A DNA stretch of 64,000 nt from Aquirufa nivalisilvae (lineage in GTDB: Bacteria; Bacteroidota; Bacteroidia; Cytophagales; Spirosomataceae). Under the pieces are notes generated by a model. The model searched no databases. It had not been told where the DNA came from and saw only the letters and a program-made list of their open reading frames with translations. Position numbers and translations under genes: made by a program. Position 1 is the first letter of the stretch, and each line of letters starts with the position of its first letter. The stretch covers positions 1 through 64,000 of the forward strand of contig NZ_SEWX01000004.1 in NCBI RefSeq assembly GCF_004307455.1, read 5' to 3'. Below, piece after piece: positions 57,422 through 64,000 of this stretch.

Positions 57422-58372
57422 TTAAAAACCGATGGCTTTTAATCGTAGACCTTCATCTTCTTTCCAACCAAGCATGATATTCATGTTTTGCACAGCTTGT
57501 CCAGAAGCTCCTTTAATAAGGTTGTCGATGATGGAAGTTATCAACAATTGTCCTTGGTGGATTTCTAAGTGCAACAAGCATTTATTGGTATTAACCACTT
57601 GTTTTAAATCAATGCTGGCTTTTGAGACGAAGACGAAGGGGGAGGACTCATAGTAATTATTGTATAATTCCAAGGCCTCTTCTAGAGTACCTGTAAATGG
57701 AGTATATACATTGGCCATGATTCCCCGAGAGAAATTACCTCGATAAGGGACGAAATGGATCAAAGGAGCCTTTTTTCCAAAGGCTAATGTTTGACCTATT
57801 TCTGCCAGGTGTTGATGTGTGAAAGCTTTATAAATACTGATATTATTGTTTCTCCAAGAAAAATGACTTGTGTTTGATAGAGATTGGCCAGCTCCTGTGC
57901 TACCAGTGATAGCAGAAACGTGCACCTCCCCGATTATTTTTCCCGCTGCTGCCAAAGGCAATAGAGCTAATTCTATGGAAGTAGCGAAACAACCTGGATT
58001 AGCTATTTTTTGTGCAGTTTGAATTTTGGCTTTTTGAAATTCAGGAAGTCCATATACAAATCCATCTGATTCATCCCGGTAGTCGGTACTTAAGTCAATG
58101 ATTTTGGTATGCCAAGGAATATCATTGGCTTCCAAGAATTTTTTAGATTCCCCATGGCCAGAGCATAGAAAAAGTACATCCACAGGTTTTAAGGTGTCCG
58201 TGAACTTGGCAAAAGTGCTACCTAATAAATCGGTATGCACATCCGAAACCAACTTGCCTGTTTGTGAATTAGAAAGAATACAAGTCAATTCCACATCCGG
58301 ATGATTGACTAAAATCCGCAATAATTCACCTCCTGTGTACCCTGCTGCTCCTACAATTCCTATTTTAGCCAT
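57422..58372 (-). CDS. argC: N-acetyl-gamma-glutamyl-phosphate reductase
   Basis: A 316-residue NADPH enzyme that makes the semialdehyde used by ArgD. The nucleotide loop is GIVGAAGYTGGELLRIL, and the catalytic Cys lies in IANPGCFATSIELALLPL. HFVPYRGNFSRGIMANV is the conserved C-terminal block. It starts 1 base after argG ends, so the genes are one transcript. Confidence 0.95.
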   Translation of the reverse strand: MAKIGIVGAAGYTGGELLRILVNHPDVELTCILSNSQTGKLVSDVHTDLLGSTFAKFTDTLKPVDVLFLCSGHGESKKFLEANDIPWHTKIIDLSTDYRDESDGFVYGLPEFQKAKIQTAQKIANPGCFATSIELALLPLAAAGKIIGEVHVSAITGSTGAGQSLSNTSHFSWRNNNISIYKAFTHQHLAEIGQTLAFGKKAPLIHFVPYRGNFSRGIMANVYTPFTGTLEEALELYNNYYESSPFVFVSKASIDLKQVVNTNKCLLHLEIHQGQLLITSIIDNLIKGASGQAVQNMNIMLGWKEDEGLRLKAIGF

Positions 58373-58373
58373 A

Positions 58374-59567
58374 CTATTTTTCGTTTACCTTCCGGTGTAT
58401 CATGGTTTGGTTGGAGACAATTTTCGAGAATCCTCTCACGTCATCACCCGTCCAAGCTTTATTCATTTCTCCATATGCACCAAATACAGAAGACATTAAA
58501 TCGTATTTAGATTCAATACCTAGAATATGGAATTGATATGGGTTTAATTGTACGTGAACGGTACCTGTTACATTGCTTTGGGTATCTGCCAAGAATGTTT
58601 CAAAGTTGCGCATTACGGGCTCTAAAAACTGGCCTTCGTGCAATAAGGTTCCGTACATATCACCGATGTTTTGTTTCCAATACAATTGGTGTTTGGTCAA
58701 AATGTGTTTTTCTAAACTGTGGTGAGCCTTAATGATGATCAAAGGAGCAGGAGCTTCAAATCCTACACGACCTTTAATTCCAATGATGGTATCACCTACG
58801 TGGATATCTCTTCCAATGGCAAAGGATCCAGCTAATTCCGTTAATTCACGGATAGCCGCAACTTTTGAACTAGACTTTTTACCGTTGATTCCCACTAATT
58901 CACCTTGTTCAAACTCCAAACTTATTTTCTCAGGAGTAGTTTTAGTCAATTGAGTAGGCCACGCATCTTCAGGCAAATAACCATCAGAAGTCAACGTTTC
59001 TTTTCCACCAACTGAAGTGCCCCAAAGGCCTTTATTGATGGAATAGGCTGCTTTATGCCATTCTTGAACCACTCCTTTTGACTTTAAGAAGTCAATTTCA
59101 GCCTCACGAGAAAGTTGTAAATCACGAATTGGAGTAATGACTTCGCACTCAGGAGCTAAGATGCGGAATACCACATCGAAACGTACTTGGTCATTACCTG
59201 CACCTGTACTTCCATGTGCGATAGCTTTGGCACCTAATTTTTCAGCATATTTGGCTACAGCTGTAGCTTGAAATACTCGCTCAGCAGATACTGAAAGGGG
59301 ATATGTATTGTTTTTTAAGACATTGCCATAAACTAAATAACGTAAGCAATCTTGGTAATACGAATCCACCACATCCAAAGTAACGTGCGAGCTTACCCCT
59401 AAAGCATAGGCTTTCGCTTCAATGGCTTTTAATTCCTCAGGAGAGAACCCACCAGTATCGACTAAAGCCGAGTGCACTTCCATGCCACGCTCTTCGGTTA
59501 AATATTTGACACAAAATGAGGTATCTAATCCTCCACTAAAGGCTAAAATTACTTTCGGCTTGCTCAT
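58374..59567 (-). CDS. argG: Argininosuccinate synthase
   Basis: A 397-residue enzyme that joins citrulline and aspartate with ATP. The N-terminal PP-loop is LAFSGGLDTSFCVKYL, and GSTGAGNDQVRFDV is the conserved ATP-contact region. The length is usual. The start lies 2 bases after the GNAT stop, and argC follows 1 base later. It is the central gene of the arginine operon. Confidence 0.96.
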   Translation of the reverse strand: MSKPKVILAFSGGLDTSFCVKYLTEERGMEVHSALVDTGGFSPEELKAIEAKAYALGVSSHVTLDVVDSYYQDCLRYLVYGNVLKNNTYPLSVSAERVFQATAVAKYAEKLGAKAIAHGSTGAGNDQVRFDVVFRILAPECEVITPIRDLQLSREAEIDFLKSKGVVQEWHKAAYSINKGLWGTSVGGKETLTSDGYLPEDAWPTQLTKTTPEKISLEFEQGELVGINGKKSSSKVAAIRELTELAGSFAIGRDIHVGDTIIGIKGRVGFEAPAPLIIIKAHHSLEKHILTKHQLYWKQNIGDMYGTLLHEGQFLEPVMRNFETFLADTQSNVTGTVHVQLNPYQFHILGIESKYDLMSSVFGAYGEMNKAWTGDDVRGFSKIVSNQTMIHRKVNEK

Positions 59568-59569
59568 GT

Positions 59570-60235
59570 TTATTTGGATTTCCCCTTCTTCTTAAAGGGC
59601 ATTAATAATTTTTCTTTGATCTTTTTCAATTTGCTGAAATCAGCAATATTTTTTAGGAATAACCATTTTTCTTCGGAATCACCTAGAGACTTTTTGGTTG
59701 CATAAGGGTCGTAAATCATCCCCGTGCATAAACAGATTTTACGTTCAGTACGCGTTAAAATATCGTAATTGACGCAAGATTCACATCCTTTCCAGAAATT
59801 GTCATCAACAGGTAATTCTGAAAAAGTGGTAGGTTCATACCCCAAATCCGAATTGATTTTCATCACAGCAAGAGATGTGGTGATACCAATGATTTTAGCA
59901 TCTGGATACCGTGTTCTGGATAGTTCAAATGCTTTTGCTTTGACAGCTTTGGCAACTCCATATTGACGGTAGGATGGATTAACGATTAATCCCGAATTGG
60001 CAACAAACTTACCGTGTTGCCAGGTTTCAATATAACAAAAGCCTACGAATGCTCCCGTGACGTCATCAGTAGCAATGATAGCTTTACCTTCAGACATTTT
60101 TTCTTGGAGGTATTCAGGCGTTCTTTTGGCAATACCCGTACCACGAGCTTTTGCCGATTCTGCCATTTCGTGGCAAATAGACTCTGCTAGGCCAAAATGG
60201 GCTTGACTAGCAACTTGAACAGTATAAGGATTCAT
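59570..60235 (-). CDS. GNAT acetyltransferase of the arginine operon
   Basis: A 221-residue GNAT protein that heads the arginine operon, ending 2 bases before argG. The acetyl-CoA loop region is GLIVNPSYRQYGVAKAVKAKAF. A C-terminal segment with four Cys (CESCVNYDILTRTERKICLC) and a basic tail (KKIKEKLLMPFKKKGK) is unusual for a simple GNAT. Its place suggests an N-acetylglutamate synthase role (ArgA function), which is known for GNAT proteins in such clusters, but substrate evidence is lacking. Confidence 0.82.
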   Translation of the reverse strand: MNPYTVQVASQAHFGLAESICHEMAESAKARGTGIAKRTPEYLQEKMSEGKAIIATDDVTGAFVGFCYIETWQHGKFVANSGLIVNPSYRQYGVAKAVKAKAFELSRTRYPDAKIIGITTSLAVMKINSDLGYEPTTFSELPVDDNFWKGCESCVNYDILTRTERKICLCTGMIYDPYATKKSLGDSEEKWLFLKNIADFSKLKKIKEKLLMPFKKKGKSK

Positions 60236-60459
60236 TCTTAACGACGATAAAAATTAAACAATAGCATTCTTCAGGTCCCTAGGGGATCATACCCTAAAGA
60301 TGTATCGTCGCCTTCGTCGGATAGGAGAAGTAAGATGTACGAATGATAATTTTATCTGCATTCTTTTTGTAAACCAGGAAGCTCGTCCTAAGTTTGTCCT
60401 AATTAGCTTGCAATTTCAGAAATTCAACGGGGAAATGCGAATAATCTCTTAATTATTTC

Positions 60460-61071
60460 ATGGAAGAGGATAAACTATTATCAGTAGAACAATTAATTTA
60501 TGCTTATGCCAAAGGTGTTTTTCCCATGGCAGATGAGGGTGAAATTCATTGGTATAGCCCAGATCCAAGGGCTATCATTCCCATTGATTCCTATAAGCCT
60601 GCGCAATCATTGAGGTCCGTCATCAATAAACACCTGTTCGAAATCCGTATTGATACCCAGTTTGAAGCAGTCATGCGTTTTTGTGCTGCACCAAGGTCTA
60701 CTGATTCAGAAACTTGGATTTCAGAAGAAATCATTCAGGCTTATACCGAAATGTTTCAACGAGGTTTCGCCCATTCCGTGGAAGCATATCAAGATGATAA
60801 GCTAGTGGGTGGACTTTATGGCGTGGCTTTAGGTGGCGCCTATTTCGGAGAGTCTATGTTTAGTTTAGTACCTAATTCTTCTAAAGTCACATTCCATTAT
60901 TTGATGGTTTTGCTGCGGGAACAAGGTTACTCTTTGTTGGATACTCAATTTATGAATGATAATGTACTTCGCTATGGAGCTATTGAAATCAGTCGAAAAG
61001 ACTATAAAAGCCGATTAGCCAAGGCCCTCAAAAAAACGTGTACATTTAAATTGCCAAAGAATGATTATTAG
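60460..61071 (+). CDS. aat: Leucyl/phenylalanyl-tRNA--protein transferase
   Basis: A 203-residue enzyme that adds Leu or Phe to N-terminal Arg or Lys of proteins, marking them for ClpAP/ClpS degradation. The family opening is YAKGVFPMADEGEIHWYSPDPRA, and GGLYGVALGGAYFGESMFS is the aminoacyl-binding block. LLDTQFMNDN completes the fold. It is a single gene, divergent from the arginine operon and convergent with the next gene. Confidence 0.95.
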   Translation: MEEDKLLSVEQLIYAYAKGVFPMADEGEIHWYSPDPRAIIPIDSYKPAQSLRSVINKHLFEIRIDTQFEAVMRFCAAPRSTDSETWISEEIIQAYTEMFQRGFAHSVEAYQDDKLVGGLYGVALGGAYFGESMFSLVPNSSKVTFHYLMVLLREQGYSLLDTQFMNDNVLRYGAIEISRKDYKSRLAKALKKTCTFKLPKNDY

Positions 61072-61090
61072 TCATCAATGCTAATAAGTC

Positions 61091-61531
61091 TCAATTCTTA
61101 TTTTGATTGACCAAACCTTTCATCACCAAAATACAAACTAAGAGCATGGCAATGCTTAGAGAAATCAATCCAAGTGTAATGATTGATTCAATCATTGGTC
61201 CTTGCTCCGTACCTCCAGCTATGGGTAATAATTTTCCAGCACCGGTAGCCGCCGCCAAACCAATAGTTAAGAAATTAATATATGTCCCAAAAACCGCTAA
61301 TCGAAAGGTTGATTTTAACCAAAATGTAGATAGGGTTAATCGGTTCCAAATTAGACCTAATAGAATGAGAAACATGCCATTCATAACTCCTTCTAAATGA
61401 GAAGATAAGCCAATGCGAGGTTTGGCAAGAATGGGAATTAATAGTCCAATGACCAATCCTAAAAAGAACAAGAATACTCCTAAGAAAATTAATTTGTCGG
61501 CCTGTTGTTTACTAGATAGATTAGTTTTCAT
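61091..61531 (-). CDS. Hydroxylaminobenzene-mutase-like membrane protein
   Basis: A 146-residue protein with four predicted membrane helices. It resembles HabA/HabB hydroxylaminobenzene mutases: LGVFLFFLGLVIGLLIPILAKP, then RIGLSSHLEGVMNGMFLILLGLIW, a polar turn and AATGAGKLLPIAGG, which parallels the family glycine-rich loop. Those enzymes rearrange hydroxylaminobenzene to aminophenol. Members outside nitroaromatic degraders are often unstudied, so only the family resemblance is claimed. Confidence 0.65.
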   Translation of the reverse strand: MKTNLSSKQQADKLIFLGVFLFFLGLVIGLLIPILAKPRIGLSSHLEGVMNGMFLILLGLIWNRLTLSTFWLKSTFRLAVFGTYINFLTIGLAAATGAGKLLPIAGGTEQGPMIESIITLGLISLSIAMLLVCILVMKGLVNQNKN

Positions 61532-61694
61532 TTGATTGATAATGAGTAGGTTGAAAGAAGTTTTGGTAATTTAAACGGCTTCTGTATTATTTCAAAATTT
61601 AATTCTCTATTCCTAATTCCTCATTCTACATTCTCCATTCTACTTTCCTAAGAATGGATTCAATTGCTTAAATTGCAGGAATATTTCGTTCATT

Positions 61695-62723
61695 ATGTCA
61701 AAACCTATACTTGTAATTAAATTCGGATCATCTTCCATCACGCATGCCAATGGGGATGTAAATGAGCAAACTTTGGAGAAAATTGCTTCGCAAGTAGCTC
61801 AGTTACAGCCTAATTTCCACATTGTTTTAGTATCAAGTGGGGCAGTCGCGGCTGGAAAATCGGTCTTTAAAAATTATAAGGGAAGCTTGTCTGAACGGAA
61901 GGCGGCTGCAGCTGTTGGAAATCCGATCTTGATTGCTAAATACAACGATTATTTCCAGAAATATGGTATTTCTATTGCTCAAAGCTTATGTGAAAGACAT
62001 CATTTTTCTCAAAGAGGGCAGTTTTTGCAACTGAAAGAGACTTATCAAGAACTTTGGAAAAATGGGGTTATTCCTATTGCCAATGAAAATGATGTGGTGA
62101 GTAATGTGGAGTTGAAATTTTCGGATAATGATGAATTAGCGACTTTGATTGCAACGGGTTTTGGTGCTTCTAAATTGCTGATTTCAACCTCGGTAGGTGG
62201 ACTTTTGGATGGAGAAGGAAAGATCATTCGACATGTCAAAGAAATAGATTCAGAGGTGTTAAGTGTGGTAAGTACCGATAAATCCAGTTCAGGATTGGGA
62301 GGGATGATTTCCAAATTGACCTTTACTCGGATGGCCACTAGATTAGGGATCAAAGTGGTGATATTTGGTTTAGATCAAGGAGAAGGGATTGTGGATGCGC
62401 TGAATGAAAAGATCGGAACGGTGTTTGAAGCCCAAGAAGCATCGCTTAATTCTCGACAAAAGTGGTTGGCCACTGGTTCATTGATTCGTGGTAAAGCCGT
62501 ACTAGATAAAGGGGCCGTAAAAGCCATCTCACAACGCAAAAGTTTGCTTTCCGTAGGAGTGCTTGAGTTTCTTGGAGATTTCGAAAAAGGAGAGGTGATC
62601 GAATTGTTGGATATGAACAAAACTCCTGTGGCCATTGCTCGTGCCCGTTGTTCTCATTCAGAATTAATAAGCGCATCTAGCAGTCTAGAGGTGGCGCATG
62701 CAGATGATATCGTTCTTTGGTAA
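61695..62723 (+). CDS. proB: Glutamate 5-kinase
   Basis: A 342-residue kinase for the first step of proline synthesis. The amino-acid-kinase fold shows VIKFGSSSITHANG, VSSGAVAAGKSVF, IPIANENDVVSNVELKFSDND and the GLGGMISKL loop. A C-terminal PUA domain is present (TGSLIRGKAVLDKGAVKAI; VAIARARCSHSEL). ProA is not adjacent in this window. Start ATG at 61695 has no better alternative. Confidence 0.95.
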   Translation: MSKPILVIKFGSSSITHANGDVNEQTLEKIASQVAQLQPNFHIVLVSSGAVAAGKSVFKNYKGSLSERKAAAAVGNPILIAKYNDYFQKYGISIAQSLCERHHFSQRGQFLQLKETYQELWKNGVIPIANENDVVSNVELKFSDNDELATLIATGFGASKLLISTSVGGLLDGEGKIIRHVKEIDSEVLSVVSTDKSSSGLGGMISKLTFTRMATRLGIKVVIFGLDQGEGIVDALNEKIGTVFEAQEASLNSRQKWLATGSLIRGKAVLDKGAVKAISQRKSLLSVGVLEFLGDFEKGEVIELLDMNKTPVAIARARCSHSELISASSSLEVAHADDIVLW

Positions 62724-62731
62724 AAGGGAAT

Positions 62732-63349
62732 TCATTTTTTCAATTTATACCTGAAATCACAAATAGGAGCACCTTGAGCAATAGTCCCTTGTCGGAACAT
62801 CTCCAATCCTGCCAAACTAGTAGTCATGTGGTCCACTTCACATAAAATGGACATAAATCGGGTATAATTTTGTTTTTGAAATTGCTTACAAATGCCGCAT
62901 TCAAGTATATCAATACCATACCCTAAACCGTGAGTGGCGTTTTTGTCGGTAATGATTCGTGCCACAAATCCATCGGGATGGCCAGGTTTTTCTACTTCTT
63001 TTTTTAAGTTTTGAATTAATAATTTCCCCAACCACGTTTGAACGAAATACGAAGGCCACTTTTTGATGAGCCGTTGGAAACTATTTTTGGGTTGGACGAA
63101 ATCATTAGCAATTAGTAGACATACTTGACGAATCTGTTCATAGCTTTCGCCTTTTTCGTCCAAGCATTGGATCATAGCCAAAAAATAAGCGCTAAAGGAT
63201 AATCTTTTATCGATTGGGTTCTTGGAAGTCGCTAAACTTGTATCATATATTTCTGTATATAATTGATCCATCCTAGCAAGCATTTCACCCGCTTCTTGTT
63301 GGTAATGGGTGACCAATGTGGGTAAAAAATAAGGATGAAAAGCTTTCAT
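62732..63349 (-). CDS. L-2-amino-thiazoline-4-carboxylic acid hydrolase-like protein
   Basis: A 205-residue protein that resembles the ATC-hydrolase family (PF14196). The helical first half (FLPTLVTHYQQEAGEMLARM) leads to the conserved core: GYGIDILECGICKQFQKQN, FMSILCEVDHMT and IAQGAPICDFRY. These contain the family Cys, Asp and His residues. Members may open cyclic thiazolines or act as folate-free hydrolases; the natural substrate is unknown. It lies 31 bases downstream of the PAAR/VgrG genes on the same strand, so it may travel with that secretion module. Confidence 0.7.
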   Translation of the reverse strand: MKAFHPYFLPTLVTHYQQEAGEMLARMDQLYTEIYDTSLATSKNPIDKRLSFSAYFLAMIQCLDEKGESYEQIRQVCLLIANDFVQPKNSFQRLIKKWPSYFVQTWLGKLLIQNLKKEVEKPGHPDGFVARIITDKNATHGLGYGIDILECGICKQFQKQNYTRFMSILCEVDHMTTSLAGLEMFRQGTIAQGAPICDFRYKLKK

Positions 63350-63379
63350 CAGAAGGAGGATTTTTGATATAAATGAATT

Positions 63380-63679
63380 TTAATCTCCAATTATTACCGT
63401 TGGAAGCCCTAGAGCAATACTACCACCATGACTAGTTTTATCCCCCATTCTCGCGGCAGGACGTCCACCAATAAAGACAGTTTGACTCCCACTAATGATG
63501 CTATCAGGTTCTCCAACGCATACAGCCATATCTCCAACACATGCCGCTGGAAGGCTTCCAATTAAAACCGTTGGACAACCTGGCCCAATTATAGGTCCAC
63601 CTACATGAGGAATGGGAGGAATACCTGACGTTATCATTGGACATACGTGAACGTCGGTAATTCTGGCAGCTAACGACAT
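63380..63679 (-). CDS. PAAR-domain protein (spike tip)
   Basis: A 99-residue PAAR protein. The hallmark opening MSLAARITDVHVCPMITSG with a metal-binding His-x-Cys pattern is followed by repeated short strands (GGPIIGPGCPTVLIGSLPAACVGD; SGSQTVFIGGRPAARMGDKTSHGG) that form the pyramid at the spike tip. PAAR proteins cap VgrG trimers of T6SS and related contractile systems. The VgrG-like end begins 5 bases upstream in the same transcript, as expected. Confidence 0.93.
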   Translation of the reverse strand: MSLAARITDVHVCPMITSGIPPIPHVGGPIIGPGCPTVLIGSLPAACVGDMAVCVGEPDSIISGSQTVFIGGRPAARMGDKTSHGGSIALGLPTVIIGD

Positions 63680-63684
63680 ATCTA

Positions 63685-64000
63685 TTAATTTATATTGACT
63701 ATAGCACCTTTCACTTTGGTTTGTCCTGATGCGGACAGTTCAGCACTAGCTGCACCTGAAGCCGTAAAACTAGCATCTGCTCTTTGCTCAATGTTTAATG
63801 CTTGAGTGCTTACATTCATCTCGGCTTTAAGGTCAATATTGGAAATAGCTTTCAAATGAATATTTAAGCCAGAAATAGAGATGTCCCCATGACTTTCTAG
63901 CTGAATCCCATTCCTGTTCATGGTGATACTGTTTTGGAATTGATCACTCAATTTCAACACATTTAATTGATCATTTAATTCAATGATGTTGCCCTTAGGT
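63685..64000 (-). CDS. C-terminal part of a VgrG-like spike protein (runs off the window)
   Basis: The frame is open to the window edge and carries at least the last 105 residues. The sequence is a series of short beta repeats (NGIQLESHGDISISG, LHLKAISNIDLKAEM, IEQRADASFTASG, TKVKGAIVNIN). It matches the needle-like C-terminal helix of VgrG/gp5-type proteins. The adjoining PAAR gene supports a contractile injection system (T6SS or extracellular). The rest of the system is outside this window. Confidence 0.85.
   Translation of the reverse strand, partial: PKGNIIELNDQLNVLKLSDQFQNSITMNRNGIQLESHGDISISGLNIHLKAISNIDLKAEMNVSTQALNIEQRADASFTASGAASAELSASGQTKVKGAIVNIN

Overview
The window looks like a chromosomal segment from a member of the Bacteroidota, probably order Cytophagales. 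The evidence is the AT-rich base composition, the lack of Shine-Dalgarno sequences before most genes, a GldG-type gliding protein next to dnaN, an SDR-type threonine dehydrogenase paired with Kbl, a DUF4953/5117-like zinc protease and a SusC-free set of secreted hydrolases. The genus is not certain; a freshwater Aquirufa/Spirosomaceae-like organism would fit.

Layout. 1-8.6 kb: threonine catabolism (tdh-like, kbl), an aldo/keto reductase with an AraC regulator and an outer-membrane-type protein, an SGNH hydrolase, a thioesterase and cobA. 9-21 kb: a nitrate assimilation locus. It holds nirB, nirD, an outer-membrane channel, narK, a 1179-residue fusion of molybdopterin nitrate reductase with a flavin/[2Fe-2S] reductase, a nitrate reductase associated protein, and a nitrite/sulfite-reductase-like protein ending in rubredoxin. 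The divergent cobA (siroheme) and the convergent mobA (molybdenum cofactor) supply its cofactors. 21-31 kb: secreted proteins (PIG-L deacetylase, metalloprotease, subtilase lipoprotein, esterase) and a DUF4407 pair. 31.4-34.4 kb: a photolyase locus (DUF2256, DUF2805, a FAD-domain photolyase without its usual N-terminal domain, and an FeS-photolyase relative).

34.4-40.8 kb holds the most interesting system: a lasso peptide gene cluster. Transcribed leftwards are a PqqD-type leader-binding protein (B1), an asparagine-synthetase-like cyclase (C) and a nucleotidyltransferase. Transcribed rightwards are an HPr-kinase-like protein, the B2 leader protease and three small precursor genes that gene callers would miss. 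Each precursor is exactly 45 residues: a 32-residue leader ending in Thr-Leu and a 13-residue core with Asp at core position 8 and Ser at the C terminus. This predicts three 8-residue-ring lasso peptides. The invariant terminal Ser fits the phosphorylation known for paeninodin-type clusters, whose HPr-kinase-like enzyme modifies the C-terminal Ser. No exporter or lasso isopeptidase is in the window. Precursor 2 arose by duplication of a block that also carried the 3' end of B2.

41-48 kb: a GH10 xylanase, a third photolyase, a zeta-toxin-like gene with an apparent frameshift and a small partner gene, a sulfatase, an intradiol dioxygenase and tRNA-Val. 48.5-50.5 kb: terC, then a 1.2 kb gene-free block of MITE-like palindromic elements, two of which sit in a near-identical direct repeat. 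50.5-60.2 kb: housekeeping genes (thioredoxin, dnaN, gldG, a PpiD-like foldase) and an arginine operon (GNAT, argG, argC, argD). 60.4-64 kb: aat, a hydroxylaminobenzene-mutase-like membrane protein, proB, an ATC-hydrolase-like protein, and a PAAR protein beside the C-terminal end of a VgrG-like spike that runs off the window.
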